From NCBI RefSeq assembly GCF_002355475.1, contig NZ_AP014862.1, forward strand, positions 3,162,001 to 3,226,000: a stretch of 64,000 bases of DNA, in the 5' to 3' direction. Position numbers and translations under genes: made by a program. The DNA comes from Pseudomonas furukawaii. GTDB taxonomy: Bacteria; Pseudomonadota; Gammaproteobacteria; Pseudomonadales; Pseudomonadaceae. This document shows positions 8,919-16,737 of this stretch, piece after piece (within the stretch, counting starts at the first letter, position 1; every line of letters begins with the position of its first letter). The notes beneath the pieces are model-generated. The model was not told the DNA's origin. It saw only the letters and a list, made by a program, of their open reading frames with translations, and did not search any database.

Positions 8919-9012
8919 GGGGCATACCTTCTTGTAGTTGTAGTGGTTCTCGCTCCGGCCGCTCGCGGCTGGCCGGTTCGCACCAGGGCATCAAGCGTTT
9001 CCGTTGCGGGCG

Positions 9013-9753
9013 TCAGCCCCTGAACGACGGGTCCAGGCGATCCAGCCGGCGCAGCTCCGCCTTCCAGACCAGGTCCACGCTTTCCAGGTGATAGCGCTCG
9101 TCGTTCAACTGGCGCGCGGTGAACTCGCAGGCATCGTGGCCTGGGACGATCAGCGTGCGGCCGGCCTTCATGGCTTCCAGCTGGATCTCGCAGGCCTGGT
9201 TCAGGTAGTACATGAGGAAGTAGGCCTCGGCGACGCTGCGGCCCGTGGTCAGGAGGCCGTGGTTGCGCAGGATCATGGCCTTGCTGTCGCCCAGGGCGGC
9301 GACGATGCGCCCACGGACTTCCAGGTCCAGCGGCACGCCCTCGTAGTCGTAGTAGGCGATGCGGTCGTAGAAGGTCATGTTGGTCTGGTTGAGGGGCAGC
9401 AGGCCCTCCTCCAGCGCCGCCACGGCCATGCCGGCCAGGGTGTGGGTGTGCATCACGCAGACCGCGTCGTGCCGGTTCATGTGGATGGCGCTGTGGATGG
9501 TGAAACCGGCCGGGTTCACCTCCGGAAAGCGGTCATCCAGCTTCCTGCCGTTGACGTCGATGGGCACCAGGTTGGACGCGGTCACCTCTTCCGGGCGCAG
9601 GCCGTACTCGTTGATCAGGAAGGCCGGCTCGTCAGAGGGCAGGCGCACCGAGATATGGGTGAAGACCTGGTCGCTCCAGCCGTTCAGGGCCAGCAGCCGG
9701 TAGGCCGCCGCCAGGTCGGTTCGAAGGGTCTGTTCCGATTGTTCTTGCTTCAT
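9013..9753 (-). CDS. class II aldolase/adducin-family protein
   Basis: A 246-residue member of the class II aldolase/adducin fold (FucA, AraD). The zinc ligands appear as HTH in VMHTHTLAG (about residues 92-94) and the His of LRNHGLLTTG. The ATG at 9753 (MKQEQSEQTL) is chosen as the start of recognisable sequence; 29 upstream codons in the same frame do not look conserved. It is first in the operon with the YjiH protein, amidohydrolase and GTPase, and is divergent from a LysR gene. Adducin-type proteins often act as aldolases, epimerases or decarboxylases on sugar-phosphate or hydroxy-acid compounds; which applies here is unknown. Confidence 0.87.
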   Translation of the reverse strand: MKQEQSEQTLRTDLAAAYRLLALNGWSDQVFTHISVRLPSDEPAFLINEYGLRPEEVTASNLVPIDVNGRKLDDRFPEVNPAGFTIHSAIHMNRHDAVCVMHTHTLAGMAVAALEEGLLPLNQTNMTFYDRIAYYDYEGVPLDLEVRGRIVAALGDSKAMILRNHGLLTTGRSVAEAYFLMYYLNQACEIQLEAMKAGRTLIVPGHDACEFTARQLNDERYHLESVDLVWKAELRRLDRLDPSFRG

Positions 9754-9904
9754 CAGGGAATCCGCCGTAGTGGGACAACGCGGGTGATGCCGGCCACTTC
9801 CCTGTACGGACGCTCCCTCCTGTCGCGCCGCCGCCCTCATTCACCCTCGAGCCGCAGGTTAGGCCCCTTGCCGGGGGGGCGAATATCGATTTATCTTGCA
9901 GATC

Positions 9905-9925
9905 TTCATTCCAATTCGTCATGAA
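9905..9925. promoter_or_regulatory. LysR-type dyad before the aldolase operon
   Basis: The dyad TTCAT-N11-ATGAA (9905-9909 and 9921-9925) has the T-N11-A geometry of LysR-type operators. It lies between the divergent aldolase operon and the LysR gene, six bases before the LysR start. The left arm continues as TTCATTCC, the half-site seen again in the amaB/hglS palindromes. Confidence 0.5.
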
Positions 9926-9930
9926 CTCCT

Positions 9931-10836
9931 ATGCGCCGACAGCTTCCCAGCATGATCTCCCTCTGCTGCTTCGCCGCGTTCGCCCGGCACATGAGCGTGA
10001 CCCGCGCGGCCGAGGAGCTGAACCTCACCCAGAGCGCCGTCAGCCGGCAGATCAAGAACCTGGAGGAGATGCTGGGCTGCACCCTGGTGGAGAAGGTCCG
10101 CCAGCGCCTGCTGCTCACCGACGAAGGCCGCGAGTACGTGCAGGAAGTCAGCCTGCTGCTGGACCAACTGGAAGCCGCCACCCTGCGGGTACGCAGCAGC
10201 CATTCGGGGCGCTTGCGGGTCGGCGCCGAGCCCTCCTTCACCACCCGCTGGCTGTTGCCGCGCCTGAAGGAATACGCGCGCCTCAACCCGGAGGTGGAAC
10301 TGGCGATCATGAACGACCTGCGCCGGCTCTATGACCAGCACGAGGGCTACGACGTGGGCATTCTCTATGGCGATGGCGACTGGCCGGCGTTCGACGCGCG
10401 CTTTCTCATGGCCGGCGAAATGGTCGCCGTGTGCACGCCGGACCTGCTGGAGCGCTTCGGCCCCATCGTCGAGCGACGGGACATCCTGCGCTATCCGCTC
10501 CTGCACCACAGCTCGCTGACCAGCCTGACCAAGTCCTCAACCCAGCTCTGGCTGCAGGCGGCCGGACTCAGCTCCCGCGAGATCGAAGCCCTGCCCGGCC
10601 AGCGCCTGGAGCATTTCCAGTTCGTCCTCGACGCCGCCCTGCATGGCTTGGGCGTCACGGTGCTGCCGGCCTTCTTCGTCGCTCGGGAAGTGGCGGACGG
10701 CCGCCTGGTGATCGCCAGCCAGGAGCCGCTCATCAGCGGCAGTTACTACGTGGTGGTGCCGCGCGAAAACCGCGACCCCAAGCTTCAGCGCTTCGCCGAC
10801 TGGCTCCTGCAATGGGCCGAACCCAAGCCGGCATGA
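9931..10836 (+). CDS. LysR-family regulator (GcvA-like)
   Basis: A 301-residue LysR-type transcription factor. The N-terminal winged helix-turn-helix is clear (ARHMSVTRAAEELNLTQSAVSRQIKNLEEML, about residues 18-48), followed by a periplasmic-binding-protein-like effector domain with VGAEPSFTTRWLLPRLKEY. The GcvA-type arrangement is very like that of the regulator at 40663. It is divergent from the aldolase-YjiH-amidohydrolase-GTPase operon and is the natural candidate to control it in response to the unknown substrate. The start at 9931 has little ribosome binding site but matches the length of the paralogue. Confidence 0.9.
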   Translation: MRRQLPSMISLCCFAAFARHMSVTRAAEELNLTQSAVSRQIKNLEEMLGCTLVEKVRQRLLLTDEGREYVQEVSLLLDQLEAATLRVRSSHSGRLRVGAEPSFTTRWLLPRLKEYARLNPEVELAIMNDLRRLYDQHEGYDVGILYGDGDWPAFDARFLMAGEMVAVCTPDLLERFGPIVERRDILRYPLLHHSSLTSLTKSSTQLWLQAAGLSSREIEALPGQRLEHFQFVLDAALHGLGVTVLPAFFVAREVADGRLVIASQEPLISGSYYVVVPRENRDPKLQRFADWLLQWAEPKPA

Positions 10837-10867
10837 CGCCGGGCCCGCGCCATCCCGCGAACAGTTC

Positions 10868-11097
10868 CACACTCTTCGCCGGCAAGCCGGCTCCTACAAA
10901 GCCACACTCCGCGCCAAGCGCGCGTAGGAGCGGGCTCGCCCGCGAACAACTCCACACCCTCCGCCGGCAAGCCGGCTCCTACAAAGCCACACCCCGCGCC
11001 AAGCGCGCGTAGGAGCGGGCTCGCCCGCGAACAGCTCCACACCCTTCGCCGGCAAGCCGGCTCCTACAAAGCCACACCCCGCGCCAAACCCGCGTAG
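10868..11097. repeat. REP cluster, left part, interrupted by an IS
   Basis: Three alternating REP pairs: CGCCGGCAAGCCGGCTCCTAC units and TAGGAGCGGGCTCGCCCGCGAA units are joined by a conserved linker containing AAAGCCACACCCCGCGCCAAG. The last copy stops at CGCGTAG (11097), and the remainder, GGAGCGGGCTCGCCCGCG, reappears at 12592 beyond the IS element. Confidence 0.88.
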
Positions 11098-11192
11098 ACA
11101 TCATGGATTGACCTGCCCCACCTCGAAAGCGCGGGTTATGTTTTCGGGGTGGAAACACCTCCAACACAGAGCCGCATCGAGGGGGACAGGTC

Positions 11193-12323
11193 ATGAACGA
11201 GTTTAACCAGGTCTATGTAGGTTTGGACGTTCACCAGGCGACGATTGCTGTCGCGGTGGCACGGCCGGGGCGCGGTGAGCCGGACTATCACGGCACCATC
11301 GAGAACCGCGACAGCGCGCTGCGCAAACTGCTCAAGCAGCTGAGCCGGCAGGGCGAGGCGTTGAGCTTCTGCTACGAGGCCGGCCCCTGCGGCTACGGCC
11401 TTTACCGTGAGCTGACAGCGCTGGGCCATGGTTGCGTGGTGGTGGCGCCCTCGCTGATTCCGCGCAAGGCGGGCGAGCGGTTGAAAACCGACCGTCGGGA
11501 CGCCCTGATGTTGGCGCGCCTGCATCGGGCGGGCGAGCTGACGGCGGTGTGGGTGCCGGATCAGGAGCAGGAAGCGATCCGCGACTTGACGCGCGCCCGG
11601 GAGGACATGAAGTCCCTGGAACTGAAGTGCCGGCAACGCCTGGGCGCGTTCTTGCTGCGTCATGGGCACGTCTATGCCGGTAAAAGTCGCTGGACCCAGG
11701 CCCATTTCCACTGGTTGGCGAGCGTGAAACTTGACTCGCCGGTGCAGCAGATCGTCCTGCAGGAGTACCTCGACACCGTTAAATCGATGCAACGGCGGGT
11801 GGCCGATCTGGAAGCGCAAATGCACGAAGCGCTGGCCGGCTGGTCGCTGGGTACGGTGGCGCAAGCCCTGATGGCGTTGCGCGGGGTGAGCCTGATCACG
11901 GCGATGACGGTGTTGGCGGAGTTGGGCGACCTCAGTCGCTTCGACTCGCCGCGCGAGCTGATGGCCTACCTGGGACTGGTTCCCAGCGAGCACTCCAGCG
12001 GTGGCTCACGCCGCCAGGGCCGCATTACCCGCACGGGCAATGGCCATGTCCGGCGGGTGCTGGTGGAAGCGGGGTGGAACTACCGTTTCCCGGCACGCAA
12101 GACACGCGTCATCGAGGCGCGCGCGGCGAAAACCTCGGCGGTGGTTCAGGCCATCGCCTGGCACGCGCAGATGCGCTTGTGCGGTCGTTATCGAGCGCTG
12201 CTGGCGGCGGGCAAGCTCAAGCAGCAGGTCACCACCGCCATCGCCCGGGAGCTGGCGGGATTCATCTGGGCCATCGCCTGCGCGGTGGCGGGCAAGGCAC
12301 ACGGTAGTAAGGCCGTGGCATGA
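11193..12323 (+). CDS. IS110/IS1111-family transposase (DEDD recombinase)
   Basis: A 376-residue transposase. The N-terminal RuvC-like domain shows the acidic residues in VGLDVHQ (D12), CYEAGPCGYGLYR and KTDRRDALMLARL. The C-terminal transposase_20 domain shows ALRGVSLITAMTVLAELGDL and the Ser-containing SGGSRRQGRITRTGNGHVRR. It is full-length and intact, so probably functional. A strong GAGGGGGACAGG ribosome binding site precedes the ATG. The family uses a structured bridge RNA from the element end to choose donor and target; the candidate RNA here lies downstream of the gene. Confidence 0.93.
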   Translation: MNEFNQVYVGLDVHQATIAVAVARPGRGEPDYHGTIENRDSALRKLLKQLSRQGEALSFCYEAGPCGYGLYRELTALGHGCVVVAPSLIPRKAGERLKTDRRDALMLARLHRAGELTAVWVPDQEQEAIRDLTRAREDMKSLELKCRQRLGAFLLRHGHVYAGKSRWTQAHFHWLASVKLDSPVQQIVLQEYLDTVKSMQRRVADLEAQMHEALAGWSLGTVAQALMALRGVSLITAMTVLAELGDLSRFDSPRELMAYLGLVPSEHSSGGSRRQGRITRTGNGHVRRVLVEAGWNYRFPARKTRVIEARAAKTSAVVQAIAWHAQMRLCGRYRALLAAGKLKQQVTTAIARELAGFIWAIACAVAGKAHGSKAVA

Positions 12324-12331
12324 ACCCGCAG

Positions 12332-12536
12332 CAGTGGCTTCGGTTCAGGGGGTGGAGGGCCGGTGAGGAGAACCCCTGGCGCTCCTATGTGGCGTCCTCT
12401 GCGAGGAGGACAGACCCACGACCGTAGAGAAGGGCAGCTCCGCGACGAAGTGAAGTCAGGTCGGTAACCAACCCACGTATATCAGAGTGATCCACCGTCG
12501 CCTAATCGCCCTCCACCCCCTGAACCGAAGCCACTG
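12332..12536 (+). ncRNA. candidate bridge RNA region of the IS1111-type element
   Basis: Non-coding right-end segment bounded by a perfect 28-bp inverted repeat (12332-12359 and 12509-12536, starting CAGTGGCTTCGG). Inside it, CGCTCCTA at 12380-12387 is exactly complementary to TAGGAGCG of the REP target at the insertion point, and ATATCAG at 12479-12485 repeats the element's own right end (12587-12593). These are the expected positions for target and donor guides. In the IS1111 group the bridge RNA is known to come from the right end. The RNA itself, its ends and its fold are inferred. Confidence 0.5.
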
Positions 12537-12591
12537 GCGGAGAAGAACAAAACGAAAGAATAGACCCAGAGTTGACAGGTCAATCCATATC

Positions 12592-12657
12592 AGGAGCGGG
12601 CTCGCCCGCGAACAGCTCCACACCCTTCGCCGGCAAGCCGGCTCCTACCGGGCCTTG
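12592..12657. repeat. REP cluster, right part
   Basis: Continuation of the REP split by the IS (GGAGCGGGCTCGCCCGCGAA), followed by CGCCGGCAAGCCGGCTCCTAC, directly abutting the stop codon of the amidinotransferase-like gene. Confidence 0.85.
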
Positions 12658-13569
12658 TCAGGCCGGGTCGCGGCGCAGGGGCTGGCACATGCAATGCACG
12701 CCACCCCCGCCCTTGGCGATCATGCTGATATCCGGGTCATAGACCTTCAGCCCCAGCGCCAGGCATTTCTCCTTGAGCGTCTTGCTGGTGGAGGGCAGCA
12801 GGACGCGGCCATCCCCCAGGGCCACCACGTTGCAGCCCAGTTCCATAGCGTCCTTGAACGGAATGTCGACGATCTCGATGCCCTTGGCCTTCAGCCAGTC
12901 CACCAGCTCCGGCTCCACCGCCTCGACGCAGACCGCCGCCAGCCGCTCGGCGAGCATCACGCAGAGGGCGTCCATGTGCACGAAGAAGGGATCCATGCCA
13001 TAGCGCTTCACTTCCCAGCCCTCGGCCTCCAGCCAGCCCTGCATCTGCTGCACCGCCGGCTCCTGGGAGCGTTCGCCGGTGTAGCCGCAGAGAATCACCC
13101 CAGGCTGCAGCATCATGAAGTCGCCGCCCTCGAAGGATCCGGCGCTGATCATGTCGTAGATCGGGATGCCGGCGGCCTGGTAGAACTGGATCACCGGCGC
13201 GTATTCGCCCCGGCGCCACCACTGGGCCATCTGGGTGACGATGGGGCCGAAGGGGGTCATCACGCTGGAGTCACGGGCGAACACCTGGTACTTCAGGTTC
13301 GGGTCGGTGGGCAGCAGATGCACCTGCACCCCCGCCTCACGGTAGGCCGCCACCATCTCGGCATGCTGGGCGCGGGCCACGGCGGCGTCGAAGCGATAGC
13401 CCAGGCGCAGGCTCTTGCGCGAGATGGAGCTGGTTTCCAGCCAGTGATAATGGTCCACCGGGCCCAGCAGCACGTCGCGCAGCACGCCGTACTCGGAATC
13501 GGCGCCCCAATGTTCCAGACGCGGGGTGTCGCCGCCTTCGCGGCGGTGTTTCAGGGTGAAGGGGGTCAT
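12658..13569 (-). CDS. arginine deiminase/amidinotransferase superfamily protein
   Basis: A 303-residue guanidino-group-modifying enzyme of the dimethylargininase/amidinotransferase superfamily. Recognisable blocks are FARDSSVMTPFGPIV (about residue 98), the catalytic-acid region AGSFEGGDFMML (about 144), FFVHMDALCVML (about 198) containing the catalytic His, and the C-terminal GGGGVHCMCQPL with the nucleophilic Cys. Such enzymes act on arginine, methylarginines or related guanidines; the exact substrate is unknown. Interestingly, a TPP enzyme resembling the arginine-transaminase-pathway decarboxylase AruI lies at 18522. The LuxR gene upstream points the same way and may be co-transcribed. 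Confidence 0.85.
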   Translation of the reverse strand: MTPFTLKHRREGGDTPRLEHWGADSEYGVLRDVLLGPVDHYHWLETSSISRKSLRLGYRFDAAVARAQHAEMVAAYREAGVQVHLLPTDPNLKYQVFARDSSVMTPFGPIVTQMAQWWRRGEYAPVIQFYQAAGIPIYDMISAGSFEGGDFMMLQPGVILCGYTGERSQEPAVQQMQGWLEAEGWEVKRYGMDPFFVHMDALCVMLAERLAAVCVEAVEPELVDWLKAKGIEIVDIPFKDAMELGCNVVALGDGRVLLPSTSKTLKEKCLALGLKVYDPDISMIAKGGGGVHCMCQPLRRDPA

Positions 13570-13629
13570 GGTCTGCTCCAGGTCGAATCCTGGAGCGAGG
13601 CTAGGGACGCGCGCCCCTCGTCACCATAC

Positions 13630-14493
13630 CTAGATTGAGGTAGAGCCCGGCGCTTCGCAGCCGATGGCGTCGAGGAACAGCGAGAACAGCTCGCCCTGGG
13701 AACCGATGCCGAGCTTGGTATGGATGTTCTTGCGATGGACGCGCACCGTCTCCGGGGTGATCTCCAGTTCCCGGGCGATGGACTTGGACGAGTGCCCCCG
13801 CAGGATCAGCCGCGCCACCTCGCTTTCGCGCTCCGTGAGGCTGCCCTGGCCGATGCGCCGGACAATCCCCTCCAGATCGGCGCCGCGCGGCGCCACGGGC
13901 CAGTCCGGCTGGCCCCAATGGCGGCGCGCCATCGCCCGCACCAGGGGCTCGACCGCCCGCAGCGCGTCCAGTTCGGCAGGTGTGAAACCCGGCGCCACCC
14001 CGACCCGTCCCAGGGAAATCGCAATGCCCTCCCCCGCGCCCAGGGGGACCAGGAAGTTCGCCTCGTCCGTCAGCCCGTGAGACGCGTAGAAGCTGCGGAA
14101 GTACTCGGATTCGGCGAAGTCGTCCGGGGCGATCCGCCGCAACTGGACCAGCCCTTCCCGCCCGGCGGTGCAGGCCAGGTGAACCGGGTCGAGCAGATAG
14201 GGGCCGGCGAGATAGCGAGACACTTCCTGCCAGCGGCCTTCCAGCACCCGCCCGCGCTCCAGCAGTTGCGGCGCATGGCCGGCCCTGTGGGCCAGGATGA
14301 AGGCGCTGTCCACCGCTACCGCCTGGTAGATCGCGTCCAGCAGCGCACCGGGAAATGCCTCCCCGCCCACGCGTTCGATCACGCCCGCATTGGCCGCCAG
14401 CCAGCTCTGCAGCTCGAATCCCATCTGGTCCATCCCGCTGTCACCCCATCCGAACGAGCCCGGATTCTCCATCAGGAAGCCCTGGAGGGTCAT
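13630..14493 (-). CDS. LuxR-family transcriptional regulator
   Basis: A 287-residue regulator with an unrecognised N-terminal sensory part and a C-terminal LuxR/FixJ helix-turn-helix: LTERESEVARLILRGHSSKSIARELEITPETVRVHRKNIHTKLGI at about residues 219-263. There is no receiver domain signature, so it is probably a ligand-responsive or orphan LuxR. It is divergent from the lutABC-like operon, and the shared 70-bp intergenic region contains the 16-bp palindrome at 14506. A second ATG (MENPGSFG, eight codons in) is an alternative start. It may regulate itself, the amidinotransferase gene or the lactate operon. Confidence 0.82.
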   Translation of the reverse strand: MTLQGFLMENPGSFGWGDSGMDQMGFELQSWLAANAGVIERVGGEAFPGALLDAIYQAVAVDSAFILAHRAGHAPQLLERGRVLEGRWQEVSRYLAGPYLLDPVHLACTAGREGLVQLRRIAPDDFAESEYFRSFYASHGLTDEANFLVPLGAGEGIAISLGRVGVAPGFTPAELDALRAVEPLVRAMARRHWGQPDWPVAPRGADLEGIVRRIGQGSLTERESEVARLILRGHSSKSIARELEITPETVRVHRKNIHTKLGIGSQGELFSLFLDAIGCEAPGSTSI

Positions 14494-14505
14494 GTGTTGA
14501 CACCG

Positions 14506-14521
14506 ATGTTATCGCTAACAT
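14506..14521. promoter_or_regulatory. LacI-type operator, copy 1
   Basis: ATGTTATCGCTAACAT, a dyad with ATGTTA/TAACAT arms, lies between the divergent luxR and lutA-like genes. Its exact reverse complement occurs at 20185-20200 before the TPP enzyme gene. ATGTTA-N4-TAACAT resembles operators of GntR-type LacI-family repressors, and a LacI gene lies between the two sites. Confidence 0.7.
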
Positions 14522-14563
14522 AGAGTCCGTCGCATTCGCTCACCCCGCTCCGAGGCTGCCGCC

Positions 14564-15328
14564 ATGTCCAGCGCCCGACCCCGAGTCGCCCTGTTCCATA
14601 CCTGCCTGGTGGACCTCTATCGCCCCAGTGTCGGCTTCGCCTCGGTGCAGTTGCTGGAAGCGTCCGGCTGCGTGGTGGAGGTGCCGGAGAACCAGACCTG
14701 TTGCGGCCAGCCGGCCTTCAACAGCGGCGCGCAGGATGAGGCCCGCAGCCTGGCCCGGCGGATGATCGCGCTCTTCGCGGGCTTCGATTACGTCGTCGCG
14801 CCGTCGGGGTCCTGCATCGGGCTGCTCAAGGGCTACCCCGCGCTGTTCCAGGACGATCCCCAATGGCTGCCCAGGGCCCGCGACCTGGCCGGGCGCAGCC
14901 ACGAGCTCCTCGCCTTCCTGGACGGGGTGATGGGCTACCGCCCAGCGGTCCGGCACAGCGGCACCGTCACCTACCACGACAGCTGCTCGGGCCTGCGGGA
15001 ACTGGGCATCAAGGCCCAACCCCGCAACCTGCTGGCGGCGGTGGAGGACCTGACCCTGGACGAGATGCCGGACGCGGAGACCTGTTGCGGCTTTGGCGGC
15101 ACCTTCTGCGTCAAGTACCCGGACATCTCCACCCGCATGGCCTCGGAAAAGGTGGCCCAGGTGGAGGCCAGCGGCGCCGGCACCCTGCTCGGCGGCGACC
15201 TCGGCTGCCTGCTCGCCATCAGCGGGCGGCTCAGCCGCCTGGCAAGCCCGGTACGGGTATTCCACACCGCCGAACTGCTGGCGGGCATGACCGACGAGCC
15301 GGCCATTGGCGAGCGGAGCCGTCACTGA
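14564..15328 (+). CDS. lutA: LutA/LldE-like (Fe-S)-binding subunit of lactate oxidation
   Basis: A 254-residue member of the CCG-domain Fe-S oxidoreductase family. Two CCG motifs are seen: NQTCCGQPAFNSG (about residue 46) and AETCCGFGGTFCVKYP (about 179), together with an SGSCIG and YHDSCSG motif that bind iron-sulfur. LutA works with LutB and LutC in oxidising L-lactate to pyruvate. The three genes are translationally coupled: the stop of this gene overlaps the next start (TGATG at 15326). The upstream palindrome at 14506 suggests LacI control. Confidence 0.9.
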   Translation: MSSARPRVALFHTCLVDLYRPSVGFASVQLLEASGCVVEVPENQTCCGQPAFNSGAQDEARSLARRMIALFAGFDYVVAPSGSCIGLLKGYPALFQDDPQWLPRARDLAGRSHELLAFLDGVMGYRPAVRHSGTVTYHDSCSGLRELGIKAQPRNLLAAVEDLTLDEMPDAETCCGFGGTFCVKYPDISTRMASEKVAQVEASGAGTLLGGDLGCLLAISGRLSRLASPVRVFHTAELLAGMTDEPAIGERSRH

Positions 15329-16737
15329 TGGAACTGCGCGCGCACCGCTTCAAGTCCGCCGTCCGGGCGGCCCTCGCCGACCCGGACCTGCAGGAAGCCA
15401 TGGCGGACAACCGCCGATTCGCCGCCCATGTGCGGCGCCAGGTGGCGGCCAGCGGCGGCTTCCGGTCCCTGCGGGACCAGGCGAAGGCCATCAAGGATCA
15501 CACCCTGGCCCATCTCGACCATTACCTGGAAGCCTACGAGGCGGCCGCCAGCCGCCGGGGCGTCCAGGTCCACTGGGCGGCGACGCCGGAGGACGCCCAG
15601 GCCCGGGTGGTGGAGATCTGCCGCAGCGCCGGGGCCCGCCGCATCATCAAGGGCAAGACCATGATCGGCGAGGAGATGGGCATCAACGCCGCCCTCGCCA
15701 GGGCCGGTCTGCAACGCGTCGAGACCGACCTGGGCGAATACATCCTGCAACTGGCGGACGAGCCCCCGAGCCACATCAACGGCCCGGCGATCCACAAGAC
15801 GCTCCGGCAGGTGCAGGCCTTGTTCCACCAGCACCACCAGGCACTCGGGCGCACGCATTACCTGCAGGACCCGGCGGAGCTCCTGGCCGAGGCCCGCAGG
15901 TTGCTGCGGGACCGGTTCCTCGACGCCGACGTCGGCATTACCGGCGCCAACTTCCTCATCGCCGAGGACGGACGCCACGTGCTGGTCACCAACGAGGGCA
16001 ACGGCGATCTCGCCAGCCTGCTGCCCCGGGTACGGATCGTCCTGGCCAGCATCGAGAAGGTGCTGCCCAGCCTCGCCGACGCCGGCACCCACCTGCAGCT
16101 GCTGGCCCTGTCCGCCACCGGCCAGCCGCTCACCAGCTACACCTCCTTCTATGGCGGCCCGCTGGACGATGGGCCGGAGGAATGCCATGTGGTGCTGCTG
16201 GACAATGGCCGCAGCGAGATGCTCGCCGGCGCCTTCCGGCCGATGCTGCGCTGCATTCGCTGCGCCGCCTGCATGGACAACTGCCCGGTCTACAACTGGG
16301 TCGGCGGCCATGCCTATGGCTGGATCTACCCCGGTCCCATGGGTTCGGTGTGGACGCCGAACCTCACCCACCTCGAAGGCACCCGCGACCTGCCCAATGC
16401 CTGCACCCTGAACGGCCGTTGCAAGGAGGTCTGCCCGATGCAGATTCCCCTGCCGGACATGCTGCGGGAACTGCGCAACCGCCAGTGGCAGTGGCGCCTG
16501 GTGCCCGCCACGACGCGCTGGGGCCTGCGGCTCTGGGCCGCCCTGGCCCGGCGACCGCGGCTCTACCGAGCCGCCACCGCCCTCCTCGCCCGGCTCATGA
16601 AGCGGGCGTCCGGCAACCGGGGATACCTGCGCCACCTGCCCCTTGCCGGCAACTGGACGGCCACACGGGACATGCCCGCCCCCCAGGGCGCCACCTTCCA
16701 GCAACGCTGGAAACAACGAAAGCAGGCCGACACATGA
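15328..16737 (+). CDS. lutB: LutB/LldF-like iron-sulfur subunit
   Basis: A 469-residue protein with the LutB plan: an N-terminal LUD domain (KAIKDHTLAHLDHYLEAYE, IIKGKTMIGEEMGIN, GANFLIAEDGRHVLVTNEGN) and a C-terminal ferredoxin-type part with cysteine motifs CIRCAACMDNCP (about residue 310) and CTLNGRCKEVCP (about 362). The ATG at 15328 overlaps the preceding stop and matches the usual N-terminus. It is expected to form the membrane-associated lactate-oxidising complex with LutA and LutC. Confidence 0.92.
   Translation: MELRAHRFKSAVRAALADPDLQEAMADNRRFAAHVRRQVAASGGFRSLRDQAKAIKDHTLAHLDHYLEAYEAAASRRGVQVHWAATPEDAQARVVEICRSAGARRIIKGKTMIGEEMGINAALARAGLQRVETDLGEYILQLADEPPSHINGPAIHKTLRQVQALFHQHHQALGRTHYLQDPAELLAEARRLLRDRFLDADVGITGANFLIAEDGRHVLVTNEGNGDLASLLPRVRIVLASIEKVLPSLADAGTHLQLLALSATGQPLTSYTSFYGGPLDDGPEECHVVLLDNGRSEMLAGAFRPMLRCIRCAACMDNCPVYNWVGGHAYGWIYPGPMGSVWTPNLTHLEGTRDLPNACTLNGRCKEVCPMQIPLPDMLRELRNRQWQWRLVPATTRWGLRLWAALARRPRLYRAATALLARLMKRASGNRGYLRHLPLAGNWTATRDMPAPQGATFQQRWKQRKQADT

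Larger units (their letters stand above)
11098..12592 (+). mobile_element. IS110-family element, IS1111 group, in a REP
   Basis: About 1.5 kb interrupts a REP unit at CGCGTAG/GGAGCGGG. The ends carry a perfect 13-bp subterminal inverted repeat (ATGGATTGACCTG at 11103-11115 and its complement at 12576-12588), a feature of the IS1111 subgroup. The 5' non-coding part is short (about 95 bp) and the 3' part long (about 265 bp). Known IS110-family elements of pseudomonads also target REP sequences. Exact ends are uncertain by a few bases because the REP flank and element end share AG. Confidence 0.85.

Noticed and set aside
5715-9023. 1102-codon plus-strand frame opposite the aldolase-amidohydrolase operon
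   Set aside because: Mirror frame of GC-rich genes; its His/Gln/Val-rich composition matches no protein family and it spans several real genes.
10733-11194. Short frames such as the VGAGLPAKS... reading frames
   Set aside because: These are translations of REP elements and recur wherever REP units occur.
12487-13638. 383-codon plus-strand frame opposite the amidinotransferase gene
   Set aside because: Begins in the IS right end and REP and shows no family motifs; the minus-strand enzyme is well supported.
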